From assembly GCA_964599235.1 (NCBI GenBank), contig CAZRDX010000052.1, positions 186,001-250,000 on the forward strand: a stretch of 64,000 nucleotides of DNA, written 5' to 3'. Positions within the stretch are counted from its first letter, which is position 1. Every line of letters begins with the position of its first letter. The notes beneath the pieces were generated by a model that saw only the letters and a program-made list of their open reading frames with translations, did not search any database and was not told where the DNA came from. The position numbers and the translations under genes were made by a program. Below are positions 36,835 to 45,620 of this stretch, one piece after another. Origin of the DNA: DRPN01 sp964599235. GTDB taxonomy: Bacteria > Bacteroidota > Bacteroidia > Bacteroidales > VadinHA17.

Positions 36835-38018
36835 AAGATATGGACCCTACATCCGTACCCCGTATCCTCATCGTCGATGATGCCACCGAGAACATCGACA
36901 TCCTGGCGGCAGCCCTCACCGGCTACCGCAAGATGATCGCCCTCAATGGCGAAAGAGCTCTGCAGCTGGCCTTCAGCGACAACCCACCCGACCTGATCCT
37001 CCTGGACATCAACATGCCGGGCATGGACGGTTACGAGGTATGCCAGGTACTGAAAACCAACGAGAAAACCCGCGAGATCCCCATCATCTTCCTCACGGCC
37101 AACACCGACAGTGAGAGCATCATCAAGGCCTTTGAGATGGGGGCTTCCGACTATATCACCAAACCCTTCAACATGGGCGAGATGCTGGCACGGGTCAAGA
37201 CCCACCTGGCGCTGAAGAAATCCCGCGACGATATCGCCCGTCTGCTCAACGACATCGAAGGGAAGAACAAGCTGATCACCGCCAGCATCGAGTATGCACA
37301 GACGATCCAGCAGGCCCTTCTGCCCGACGAGGCCTTTCTGAAAAGAATCCTGCCCGAACATTTCATCCTTTATCATCCCAAGGATATCGTCAGCGGCGAC
37401 TTTTACTGGGTAAGACGGCTGGATGATCAGGTAATGATCGCTGCGGTCGACTGTACGGGCCACGGGGTCCCGGGAGCTTTCATGAGCATTCTGGGGATCT
37501 CTTTCCTCAACGAAGTGGTCAGCGAAGGAGGTATCTGCTGTGCTTCCGATGTCCTGGAAAGGCTACGCAATAAAGTGAAGAGCGCCCTGGGACAGACCGA
37601 ACCCACCGGCCAGCGCGACGGCATGGACATGTCGCTCGTGATGTACAACCCTTTGCGAAAAGAACTTCAGTACGCCGGAGCATACAACCCTCTTTACCTG
37701 GTCCGTGATGACCGTCTGCAGGAATACAAGGCCGACCGGCAGCCCGTGGCCATCCATTACCGTGAACGCCCCTTCACCAACCATACCATCCCCCTCCGGC
37801 CCGGTGACATGTTCTACCTCTTCTCAGACGGTTTTGCCGACCAGATGGGCGGAGAAGAAGAGAAAAAGCTGATGTCCGGACGTTTCAAAAGCTGGCTTGA
37901 AGAGATCGCCCACCTGCCTGCGAACGACCAGAAAAAGATCCTCGAGGAACGTTTCACCGCCTGGAAAGGCAACGTGGAACAAACCGATGATATCCTGGTC
38001 ATCGGCGTAAAGGTATAG
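36831..38018 (+). CDS. Response regulator with PP2C (SpoIIE/RsbU-like) phosphatase output
   Basis: The 395-residue protein has an N-terminal receiver (phospho-acceptor Asp59 in LLDINMPGMDG, switch residues IIFLTAN and KPF). A short coiled coil (about 130-160) leads to a PP2C-type serine phosphatase (SGDFYW near 185, AAVDCTGHGVPGAFMS, FSDGFADQ, TDDILVIG) with the metal-binding Asp residues. Such proteins dephosphorylate anti-anti-sigma factors in partner-switching pathways. It overlaps the hybrid kinase gene (ATGA), so phosphate probably passes from the kinase Hpt to Asp59. No RsbV or RsbW homologue is in the window. Confidence 0.93.
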   Translation: MKDMDPTSVPRILIVDDATENIDILAAALTGYRKMIALNGERALQLAFSDNPPDLILLDINMPGMDGYEVCQVLKTNEKTREIPIIFLTANTDSESIIKAFEMGASDYITKPFNMGEMLARVKTHLALKKSRDDIARLLNDIEGKNKLITASIEYAQTIQQALLPDEAFLKRILPEHFILYHPKDIVSGDFYWVRRLDDQVMIAAVDCTGHGVPGAFMSILGISFLNEVVSEGGICCASDVLERLRNKVKSALGQTEPTGQRDGMDMSLVMYNPLRKELQYAGAYNPLYLVRDDRLQEYKADRQPVAIHYRERPFTNHTIPLRPGDMFYLFSDGFADQMGGEEEKKLMSGRFKSWLEEIAHLPANDQKKILEERFTAWKGNVEQTDDILVIGVKV

Positions 38019-38585
38019 CTGTCAATATACTCCTGACGGAGCGTCATTGGCTCCGCAGGAGCCATTGCGAGGCACCCAGCGCCGAAGCAATCTCAAAAAT
38101 TCGGCCTGCGGCCTGTCATAAATCCTTCGAACGTCATTTGGCCTTACGGCCGTCATTCGCCCCTGTGCGGGGCTGTCATTGGCTCCGCAGGAGCGTCATT
38201 CTGCCCCTACAGGGCGTCGGGTAGGGAGATATGCCCTGATGCACAGCCACTGAAGTGGCTGCCTATTATCAATAAGTCCCTACGGGACTTCGGTCCGTTG
38301 CATTGACAAAACGTCCCGGAGGGACGGAACGACGGTAGGCAGGCAATTCATTGCCTGTTACGATGCCAATAAATTACCCCGGACATCCCGTAGGGATAGA
38401 ATGAACAAAGAAAAAGCGATCATTAGGACTTCGTCCGTAATTCGCCTTCGGCTGTCATTGGCCACTGCGTGGCGGCATTAGGTTTGTATGGAGAGACTTC
38501 CCTCTTGAGAGGGGCCGGGGGTGTGTTCAATACCCCAATGCCAGCAACAAATCTATAGAATCCGGACATTGCGGGCATCATATGC
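38019..38585. repeat. Array of short palindromic (REP-like) elements
   Basis: This 567-base non-coding stretch is packed with small hairpins. Examples are GGCTCCGCAGGAGCC, GGCCTTACGGCC, GCCCCTGTGCGGGGC, GCCCCTACAGGGC, CCACTGAAGTGG, AGTCCCTACGGGACT, CGTCCCGGAGGGACG, AGGCAATTCATTGCCT and GGCCACTGCGTGGC. Many are spaced by GTCATT, which occurs six times, always in one orientation. Around 38063-38094 there is CATTGCGAGG...CGAAGCAATCTC, a motif common in environmental bacterial genomes. No transposase is beside it. Function could be transcript-end protection or scars of REP-type elements. Confidence 0.75.
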
Positions 38586-39626
38586 TCACCGCTCGACCAG
38601 CATCCTCTCAAATCCCGGTGTAGCCAGGGTACGATAGTTGCCCTGTTCGTCGGAGAAGATGAAAAAAGCCTCGAGGTTGTTGTGTCGCAGGACGAAATCC
38701 CTGCTGCGTTCCAGTCCCATCACCATGAAGGCTGTGGCATAGCCGTCGGCCAGGATGCAACTGTCGGCCACCACCGTGACGCTCAGCAGACGGTTACGGG
38801 CCGGATAGCCTGTATGAGGATCGATCTCGTGGCCATATTTGACGCCGTCACGGATGTAGAACTTGCGGTAGTTGCCCGAGGTGGCGAGAGCTTTGTTGCG
38901 GAGCTTCACCACCGCCTGCAGACGGGCGCCGGGGATGTTGTTGTTGTCGATGGGCTTGTCGATACCCACCTTCCACGGATCGCCCGGTCCTTTGCTGCCG
39001 CATGCCCGCACCTCGCCGCCTATCTCCACCAGGCAGCTGCGGGCACCCCTTCTTTTCAGCCATTCCGCCACCACATCCACCGAATAGCCCTGGGCGATGG
39101 CATTGACATCCAGCCGTACGCGGGGATCGGTCTTCTCCACACGGTTCCCCTCGAGCCGCACCTTCTCCATACCCACGAACTGCAGGAGCGAGTCGATCAC
39201 GGCACTGTCCACAGGAAGAGGACCTTCCGGGCCAAACCCCCAGGCATCCACCAGAGGCCCTACCGTAATGTCGAAAGCCCCGCCGCTCTCCCGCCAGATA
39301 CGCCGCGCCATACGGAAACACTCATTGAAAAGAGAATCGGTACGCACCTCCGGGTCGTTGCGGTTGATACGCGAGATGACCGAGGACGGCAAATAACCCG
39401 AAAGGGAAAGATCGAAACGGTGCAGCAACGAGTCGAGCTCCTCCTTCTCCACCAGGCGGCGTCCCCGCAGCAGCACCCCCAGTGGCTGCTTGATCACGAT
39501 GTGGTAGGTGGTACCCTGGGTGAAGCCGTCGATGGCCAGGAAGGCTACCTGACGGTAACGATAGTGCAGGAAAACGGCCGAGATGATCAGCGCCAGCAGT
39601 GCCGCAGAAAAGATGACCCTTCTCAT
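38586..39626 (-). CDS. apbE: FAD:protein FMN transferase
   Basis: The 346-residue protein has an N-terminal membrane or signal segment (5-22), the ApbE core with GTTYHI near 39, the metal/flavin motif DVNAIAQGYSVD and HEIDPHTGYPA, and a catalytic region near DSCILADGYATAFMVMG. ApbE attaches FMN by a phosphoester bond to threonines of NqrB and NqrC. It overlaps the nqrF stop by 4 bases and is the last gene of the nqr operon, which fits its role in maturing that complex. Confidence 0.95.
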   Translation of the reverse strand: MRRVIFSAALLALIISAVFLHYRYRQVAFLAIDGFTQGTTYHIVIKQPLGVLLRGRRLVEKEELDSLLHRFDLSLSGYLPSSVISRINRNDPEVRTDSLFNECFRMARRIWRESGGAFDITVGPLVDAWGFGPEGPLPVDSAVIDSLLQFVGMEKVRLEGNRVEKTDPRVRLDVNAIAQGYSVDVVAEWLKRRGARSCLVEIGGEVRACGSKGPGDPWKVGIDKPIDNNNIPGARLQAVVKLRNKALATSGNYRKFYIRDGVKYGHEIDPHTGYPARNRLLSVTVVADSCILADGYATAFMVMGLERSRDFVLRHNNLEAFFIFSDEQGNYRTLATPGFERMLVER

Positions 39627-40879
39627 CCGCCGAAGTCGTCGTAAGCGATCATCTCATCCGGCACACCCAGATCGTACAGCATCTTCAGCACAGCATCGAT
39701 CATCATCGGCGGACCACAGAGATAGTACTCAATCTCCTCGGGTTCCTCGTGCTTGCTGAGATATTTGTCGTAGACGACCTGGTGGATGAAACCCACATCG
39801 CCCGTCCAGTTGTCCTCAGGCTTGGGCTCGGACAGGGCAATGGTAAACTTGAAATTATCGAACTTGCGTTCGATATCGCGGAAATGTTCCTCATAGAAGA
39901 TCTCCCTCTTGGAGCGGGCTCCGTACCAGAAAGTAACCTTCCGCTTGGTCTTGAGCGTATGGAAAAGGTGAAAGATATGGGAACGCATGGGAGCCATCCC
40001 GGCCCCGCCGCCGATGTACATCATCTCACGGTCGGTATCCTTGATGAAGAACTCACCGTAAGGTCCGGAGACCTTCACCTTGTCGCCCGGCTTGCGGGAG
40101 AAGATGTAGGAGGAGCAGACACCGGGGTTGACGTTCTTGAAGGCGCCCTTGGCGGGATCCCACGGTGGAGTGGCTATGCGAACGTTGAGCATGATGATGT
40201 CGCCCTCGGCAGGATGGTTGGCCATCGAATAGGCACGGAAGGTCTCCTCGGTATTGACCATCTTGAGATCCCACATCTTGTACTTGTCCCATTCGTCGCG
40301 GTATTCCTCTTCTACATCGATATCCTTGAAGTAGACCGTGATCTTCGGCACATCGATCTGGACGTAACCACCGGCCTTGAAGTTGAGATGTTCGCCCGGG
40401 GGGAGTGCAAGTTTGAACTCTTTGATGAAGGTAGCCACATTTCGGTTGGAGATGACCTCGCATTCCATCTTTTTAACGCCCAGCACGGCCTCGGGCACAT
40501 GGATCGACATATCCTCCTTGACCTTGACCTGGCATGCCAGCCGCCAGTGTTGCTGCTGTTCCTTGCGGGTGAAGAAACCTGTCTCGGTGGGCAGGATCTC
40601 GCCGCCGCCTTCAAGCACCTGTACCTTGCACATACCGCAGGTGCCCTGTCCTCCGCAGGCCGACGGCAGAAAAATGTTGTTGGCCGCCAGTGTCGAGAGC
40701 AAGGAGGTGCCCGGCTGGACCTTCACCTTCTTCTCGTCGTTGATGGTGATCGTCACCTCCCCCTGGGGCGTCAGTTTCTTGCGCGCATACAACAGGATGA
40801 TCACCAGCAACAGGATGACCACAAGAAAGACCACGACCGAGGTCAGGACTACCAGGACCGTATTCGCTAAGAGGATCAT
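39623..40879 (-). CDS. nqrF: Na+-translocating NADH:quinone reductase subunit F
   Basis: The 418-residue subunit has one N-terminal membrane span (about 5-32), a 2Fe-2S ferredoxin domain with SACGGQGTCGMC plus a later Cys in RLAC, an FAD domain with RAYSMAN and a C-terminal NADH-binding domain (MYIGGGAGMAPMRSH, YYLCGPPMM). It takes electrons from NADH into the complex. It lies between nqrE (15-base gap) and apbE (4-base overlap). Confidence 0.98.
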   Translation of the reverse strand: MILLANTVLVVLTSVVVFLVVILLLVIILLYARKKLTPQGEVTITINDEKKVKVQPGTSLLSTLAANNIFLPSACGGQGTCGMCKVQVLEGGGEILPTETGFFTRKEQQQHWRLACQVKVKEDMSIHVPEAVLGVKKMECEVISNRNVATFIKEFKLALPPGEHLNFKAGGYVQIDVPKITVYFKDIDVEEEYRDEWDKYKMWDLKMVNTEETFRAYSMANHPAEGDIIMLNVRIATPPWDPAKGAFKNVNPGVCSSYIFSRKPGDKVKVSGPYGEFFIKDTDREMMYIGGGAGMAPMRSHIFHLFHTLKTKRKVTFWYGARSKREIFYEEHFRDIERKFDNFKFTIALSEPKPEDNWTGDVGFIHQVVYDKYLSKHEEPEEIEYYLCGPPMMIDAVLKMLYDLGVPDEMIAYDDFGG

Positions 40880-40894
40880 TTCGGAAAAGTTTAA

Positions 40895-41512
40895 TTAAAG
40901 TTTAATACCCATAAAGCTCATGAAGGCGATGCCCATGAGGCCGGTGATGATGAAGGTGATGCCGAGGCCCCGCAGGGGCTTGGGCACTTCGGAATAGCGG
41001 ATCTTCTCGCGGATGGCCGCCATCCCGATGATGGCCAGCAGCCAGCCGATGCCCGACCCCAGCCCGAACGCGGTGGCTTCGGCCACCGACTGATAGTCAC
41101 GCTCCTGCATGAAAAGCGACCCCCCCAGAATGGCACAGTTGACCGCGATCAGGGGAAGGAAGATGCCCAGCGAGTTGTAGAGCGCCGGCGTGTACTTCTC
41201 CACGATCATCTCCACCAGCTGCACCATCGACGCGATCACGGCAATGAACATGATGAACGACAGAAAGCTCAGATCGACATCGGCGAACTGAGGCCCCAGC
41301 CAGGTCAAAGCCCCCGGCTTCAGGAGATAGTTCTGCAGCAAGTAATCCACCGGCACGGTGATCGTCAGCACAAAGGTGACGGCCAGCCCCAGCCCCATCG
41401 AAGTCTTCACGGTCTTCGAAACAGCCAGGTAGGAACACATGCCCAGGAAATAGGCAAAGATCATGTTGTCGATGAAGATCGACTTGACGAATATGTTCAC
41501 AAGGTTTTCCAT
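40895..41512 (-). CDS. nqrE: Na+-translocating NADH:quinone reductase subunit E
   Basis: The 205-residue hydrophobic protein has six predicted membrane spans and the conserved opening NIFVKSIFIDNMIFAYFLGMC. The two Cys residues of NqrD and NqrE together bind an iron centre in the membrane. It lies 12 bases downstream of nqrD in the operon. Confidence 0.97.
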   Translation of the reverse strand: MENLVNIFVKSIFIDNMIFAYFLGMCSYLAVSKTVKTSMGLGLAVTFVLTITVPVDYLLQNYLLKPGALTWLGPQFADVDLSFLSFIMFIAVIASMVQLVEMIVEKYTPALYNSLGIFLPLIAVNCAILGGSLFMQERDYQSVAEATAFGLGSGIGWLLAIIGMAAIREKIRYSEVPKPLRGLGITFIITGLMGIAFMSFMGIKL

Positions 41513-41524
41513 ACCGGTAGGTGT

Positions 41525-42172
41525 TTATTTTTCTTCGATGAGTTGACGGTTGCGGCTGCGCTGTACCCAGATGATGATGCCGATGGTGATCAGCGCCATG
41601 GGAGGCAGGATCATCAGTCCGTTGTTCTCATAGCCGATCTTGTACAGCCCGATCTTCTCGAGCACCGGAAAACCAAAGAGGGTGCCCGAGCCGAAGAGTT
41701 CGCGGAAGAAAGCCACGATGATGAGGATCATTCCGTATCCCGAAGCGTTCCCGATGGCATCGAGGAACGACGGCCACGGTTTGTTGGCCATGGCGAAGGC
41801 CTCCAGACGCCCCATGATGATGCAGTTGGTGATGATCAGTCCCACGAACACCGACAGCTGCTTGCTCACATCGTAGGCAAAAGCTTTGAGGAACTGGTCG
41901 ACCAGGATCACCATCGAGGCGATGACCACCAGCTGCACGATGATGCGGATGCGCGGCGGAATGCTCTTGCGCAGCAGGGAGATCACCACATTCGATACGG
42001 CCAGCACCGCCATCACCGAAAGAGCCATCACTATGGCCGGCTCCAGCTTGACGGTGATGGCCAGCGCCGAACAGATACCCAGCACCTGCACCGTAATGGG
42101 ATTGTTGGTGTTCAGCGGATCGGTAATCAGCTTCAGGTTCTTGCTCGAAAACAGAGGTTCTTTCTCACTCAT
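41525..42172 (-). CDS. nqrD: Na+-translocating NADH:quinone reductase subunit D
   Basis: The 215-residue membrane protein has six spans and the NqrD motif VLGICSALAITV near the N-terminus and ITNCIIMGRLEAFA in the middle. The cysteines in these two motifs belong to the intramembrane iron site shared with NqrE. Its start overlaps the nqrC stop by 8 bases. Confidence 0.97.
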   Translation of the reverse strand: MSEKEPLFSSKNLKLITDPLNTNNPITVQVLGICSALAITVKLEPAIVMALSVMAVLAVSNVVISLLRKSIPPRIRIIVQLVVIASMVILVDQFLKAFAYDVSKQLSVFVGLIITNCIIMGRLEAFAMANKPWPSFLDAIGNASGYGMILIIVAFFRELFGSGTLFGFPVLEKIGLYKIGYENNGLMILPPMALITIGIIIWVQRSRNRQLIEEK

Positions 42173-42893
42173 CGTTGGCTGTCATTTTTTGTTTCTGTTG
42201 TTTTTTGAAATAAGCGACATAACCCGACAGGCAGTCGCGGATGGTAGCCTCCAGACCTTTGCTGGTGAGGGTCCCTCCCGAGATGGCATCCACCCCGTGC
42301 GGGTCGTCGGGAGCAGCCCCTCCCTTGACGATGCGGATGGAAACGAAATCACCCTGCTCATCAAAGATGCGCTTCCCTACGAACTGTTCCTGGAAAGGAC
42401 GTGTGGCGATCTCCGCTCCCAGGCCCGGGGTTTCCTTGTCATGACCGAAGGTAGCTCCGTAGATGGTGTTATAGTCGTCGTTGAAGGAGATATATCCGTA
42501 CACCGGTCCCCACAATCCTTTGCCTCGCACCGGCACGATCACCTTGTGCGAACCATCGTCAAGGGTGGCGATATAAAGCGGCAGATGACGCTCCCCGACA
42601 GGTTTGCGGATCTCTGCGGCCATGTCTATGCCGAAGGCTTCCACACCGTCCACTCTCTCACCTTTGGCGTTCACCACAAAACTCCCGGTGATGTATTTGT
42701 CATACAGCTTCTCGGCCTCCTTACGGGAAGCCTCCACACGGATGGAGGCGAGGATGCTCTGTTTCTTCTCCAGTTCCACATTGCGTTTCTGCAACGGCTG
42801 CAGCAACATCGCCGCCGACGAGAGCAATACGGCCACAATGACGATCATCACCGTGGAAAAGACGAAGATATAAGTGTTACTGAAGTCTCTCAT
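42165..42893 (-). CDS. nqrC: Na+-translocating NADH:quinone reductase subunit C
   Basis: The 242-residue protein has one membrane span (about 10-32) and a periplasmic FMN-binding domain. The covalent FMN site is SGGTLTS with Thr208; the usual motif is SGAT, so Ala is replaced by Gly here. The Thr acceptor is kept, and ApbE in the same operon should still modify it. Length is close to the usual 250 residues. Confidence 0.96.
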   Translation of the reverse strand: MRDFSNTYIFVFSTVMIVIVAVLLSSAAMLLQPLQKRNVELEKKQSILASIRVEASRKEAEKLYDKYITGSFVVNAKGERVDGVEAFGIDMAAEIRKPVGERHLPLYIATLDDGSHKVIVPVRGKGLWGPVYGYISFNDDYNTIYGATFGHDKETPGLGAEIATRPFQEQFVGKRIFDEQGDFVSIRIVKGGAAPDDPHGVDAISGGTLTSKGLEATIRDCLSGYVAYFKKQQKQKMTANDE

Positions 42894-42901
42894 GGTGGTA
42901 T

Positions 42902-44065
42902 TTATTGGACGGTTACTTTAGCTCTTTTCAGCCTGCGTTTGATGTTGGCCTCCACCACATAGTGGTCGATGAGGGGAGCGAAGACGTTCATCAGCAGGAT
43001 GGCCAGCATCACTCCCTCGGGATAGGCCGGGTTGAGCACACGAATGAGGATGGCGATGAAACCGGTCAGGAAGCCGTAGATCCACTTGCCGCGTTCGGTC
43101 TGGGCAGCGGTAACGGGATCGGTGGCCATGAAGACCATCCCGAAAGCGAAACCACCCATCAGCAGGTGCTCCCATGCCGGCACCTCCATGTAGGGATTCA
43201 CCGCAAAAGCATTGAGGATCAGCCCCATCGCCAGTCCACCCGCAAAGGCCGAGACCATGATCTTCCAGCTGGCAATACCGGTATAAACCAGGAAGAGGGC
43301 CCCCAGCAGGATGGCCAGTGTGGAGGTCTCACCGATGGATCCCGGGATGGTGCCGAGGAACATCTGCATCGCCGACGGCAACTGTTCGATCTTTCCGGCA
43401 GCGGCCAAGGCCAGCGGGGTAGCCCCGGAAAAACCGTCGACGGCCTGCAGGCCGTGCTTCAGCCCGGCCACCCATACCTCATCGCCCGAGATCCAGGCAG
43501 GGTAGGAAAAGAAAAGGAAGGCCCGGGCCGTCAAGGCAGGGTTCAGGATGTTCATCCCCGTGCCGCCGAAAACCTCCTTCCCGATGATCACGGCAAAAGC
43601 CACGGCCAGTGCCAGCATCCACAAAGGAATGTCCACCGGCACGATGAGGGCGATGAGCAAGCCCGTGACAAAAAAGCCTTCGTTCACCTCATGACCTCGC
43701 AACTGCGTGAAAACGACCTCCAGCCCCAGGCCTACCACATAGGTGACCACGAGAATGGGCAGCATCTTCAGAAAACCGAACCAGAAGGCCTGCCACAACG
43801 TCACCTGTTGCCCCAGCGCCAGAAAATGCTGATGTCCGATGTTCCACATCCCGAACAGGGTGGCAGGTAATAGGGCGAACACCACCACGATCATCGACCG
43901 TTTCATGTCGATGTGGTCACGGATGTGCGAACCCTGGGTGGTGACCTTGTCCGGGACGAACATCAGGGTCTCGAACGCCTCAAAGGTGGAATGGAACATC
44001 TCCAGCTTCCCGCCTTTCTCGAATTGAGGCTTGATCTTGTCAAGGAAGTCTCTTAATGCTTTCAT
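42902..44065 (-). CDS. nqrB: Na+-translocating NADH:quinone reductase subunit B
   Basis: The 387-residue membrane protein has about ten spans and the covalent FMN motif SGATPLA in VDGFSGATPLALAA. NqrB also holds riboflavin and forms much of the sodium pathway. Other signatures include GGTGMNILNPALTARAFLFF and FMATDPVTAAQT. It lies between nqrA (31-base gap) and nqrC (8-base gap). Confidence 0.98.
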   Translation of the reverse strand: MKALRDFLDKIKPQFEKGGKLEMFHSTFEAFETLMFVPDKVTTQGSHIRDHIDMKRSMIVVVFALLPATLFGMWNIGHQHFLALGQQVTLWQAFWFGFLKMLPILVVTYVVGLGLEVVFTQLRGHEVNEGFFVTGLLIALIVPVDIPLWMLALAVAFAVIIGKEVFGGTGMNILNPALTARAFLFFSYPAWISGDEVWVAGLKHGLQAVDGFSGATPLALAAAGKIEQLPSAMQMFLGTIPGSIGETSTLAILLGALFLVYTGIASWKIMVSAFAGGLAMGLILNAFAVNPYMEVPAWEHLLMGGFAFGMVFMATDPVTAAQTERGKWIYGFLTGFIAILIRVLNPAYPEGVMLAILLMNVFAPLIDHYVVEANIKRRLKRAKVTVQ

Positions 44066-44096
44066 GTATGGAAGGTTTCTTTTCCCCGTTAGACGA

Positions 44097-45452
44097 TTAG
44101 CCCAGTTCTTTGATCAGTTGTTCGATGGCCTTGCGCAGGATGGTCTGCATCTCGGTCTTGGAGGGATCGACGAACTCACACAGAGCCAGGTCCTCCTCCA
44201 CCACCTCATAGATGCCCAGGTTCTCCATCAGGTCGATATCGCCGATGATCATCGCCTTGAGGAGCTGCATCACCAGGATATCCATGGGCATCACCTTTTC
44301 ATACAAGCCGGTGAAGACAAGGGCCCTGTGACCGCCGTGCAGGTTGGTATCCATGATGTATTTCTTCGACCGTGGGGCCAGCCAGGAGAAAAAGGTGCGT
44401 GAGAAAGAGAACTTCCCGAATCCGGGCCGTAGCCACCCCATGAACTCACTGTGGTTCCCTTCGGGGATGACGGTGACAAGCGAGTCGTAGAAGCCCAGAT
44501 AGCCGCTGCGCAGCACGCGTGTGCCGGTGAGCACATTGCCGCTGATGTAACGCACGTTCTGTCCGGCCACGTTCTCTTTCACCAGCGGGGCGATGGAAGC
44601 ACCCACCATGGTACGGTAATATTGCGGTTCTTTCACCTCGCTGCCTGCCAACGCCACGGTACGCCGTGCATCGAACACCCCTTCACTGAACAGACGGCCG
44701 ATGATCAGCACATCCTGCGGATGGACCACCCAGACCACCTCGCCCTTGTTAACGGGATCGACATGATGGATCTGAACCCCTACGTTGCCGGCAGGATGCG
44801 GCCCCTGGAAATAATGTACCTCCACGTTCTCCAGCGCCTCCACGAAAGCACGGTCCGACCGCTCAGGATGGACACCCAGGCGGATCTTCCCCTCCGTGAG
44901 CCTGGACAAGGCGTTCAGTCCCGTCTGGAAGGTCTTCTCCTCCCCTTTCAGGATAAAAGCATAATCGGGTGCCAGCGGAGCCGTATCGAACAGGGAAATG
45001 AAAACGGACTTGGGTATATCGTGCGGATCAGCCACCAGATCGAAAGGACGCTGACGGATGAAAGGCCATGCTCCGCTCTTCAGAAGGTTCTCCACCACCT
45101 CTTCCCGGGTCATTGCCAGTGGATCGCCCTGCCGGAAAGCCATCTGCTCCCGGCGCCCGTCGGGCTCAACGATCACCTCCAGGATCCTGCGCCGTTCGCC
45201 GCGGAACACCGTCTTCACCTTCCCGCTCACCGGCGAACAAAAAAGGATGTCAGGACGGTATTTGTCGAAGAACAGCGGCGAACCCGCCTTTACTTCGTCG
45301 CCCTCATGAACGGTAAGCTTGGGAGTGAGACCATGGAAATCCGGAGGCTTCAGTGCAAAGGTTTCCGGCTCGGGAGCATCTGTGACCTTCTTCTCAGCCT
45401 CCCCCTGAAGAGGGATGTCCAAACCCTTCTTCAGTCTGATCACCTTGTCCAT
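44097..45452 (-). CDS. nqrA: Na+-translocating NADH:quinone reductase subunit A
   Basis: The 451-residue soluble subunit opens with IRLKKGLDIPLQGEAEKKV, the typical NqrA start. It has the biotinyl-lipoyl-like domain (LTVHEGDEVKAGSPLFFDK) and the RnfC-type barrel domain. It is implicated in ubiquinone or menaquinone binding near the membrane. As the first gene of nqrABCDEF-apbE, it has its promoter in the AT-rich upstream region. Confidence 0.97.
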   Translation of the reverse strand: MDKVIRLKKGLDIPLQGEAEKKVTDAPEPETFALKPPDFHGLTPKLTVHEGDEVKAGSPLFFDKYRPDILFCSPVSGKVKTVFRGERRRILEVIVEPDGRREQMAFRQGDPLAMTREEVVENLLKSGAWPFIRQRPFDLVADPHDIPKSVFISLFDTAPLAPDYAFILKGEEKTFQTGLNALSRLTEGKIRLGVHPERSDRAFVEALENVEVHYFQGPHPAGNVGVQIHHVDPVNKGEVVWVVHPQDVLIIGRLFSEGVFDARRTVALAGSEVKEPQYYRTMVGASIAPLVKENVAGQNVRYISGNVLTGTRVLRSGYLGFYDSLVTVIPEGNHSEFMGWLRPGFGKFSFSRTFFSWLAPRSKKYIMDTNLHGGHRALVFTGLYEKVMPMDILVMQLLKAMIIGDIDLMENLGIYEVVEEDLALCEFVDPSKTEMQTILRKAIEQLIKELG

Positions 45453-45479
45453 ACAAAAGCTTTTTTGTTATGATGCAAA

Positions 45480-45487
45480 CAAAAATA
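45480..45487 (-). promoter_or_regulatory. Putative -7 promoter element of the nqr operon
   Basis: The minus strand reads TATTTTTG, an exact TAnnTTTG match, 27 bases before the nqrA ATG and within a long A/T-rich stretch. No other gene on this strand is near, so it would drive the whole operon. Confidence 0.5.
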
Positions 45488-45608
45488 ATTTTTTTTTCTT
45501 TTTTATACATTATTTCACAATTTTTATTTTTCCGCTGACCGGAACGTCTTGAGCAATCCGGGATTGCCGGTTTTTCCTCTCCGGAAGGGAGCAACCGCAG
45601 CAGATGAT

Positions 45609-45616
45609 TATCTTTG
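45609..45616 (+). promoter_or_regulatory. Putative -7 promoter element of the T9SS plug gene
   Basis: TATCTTTG matches TAnnTTTG and ends 4 bases before the ATG at 45621. If used, the transcript begins at the start codon and is leaderless. Confidence 0.45.
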
Positions 45617-45620
45617 CAAT

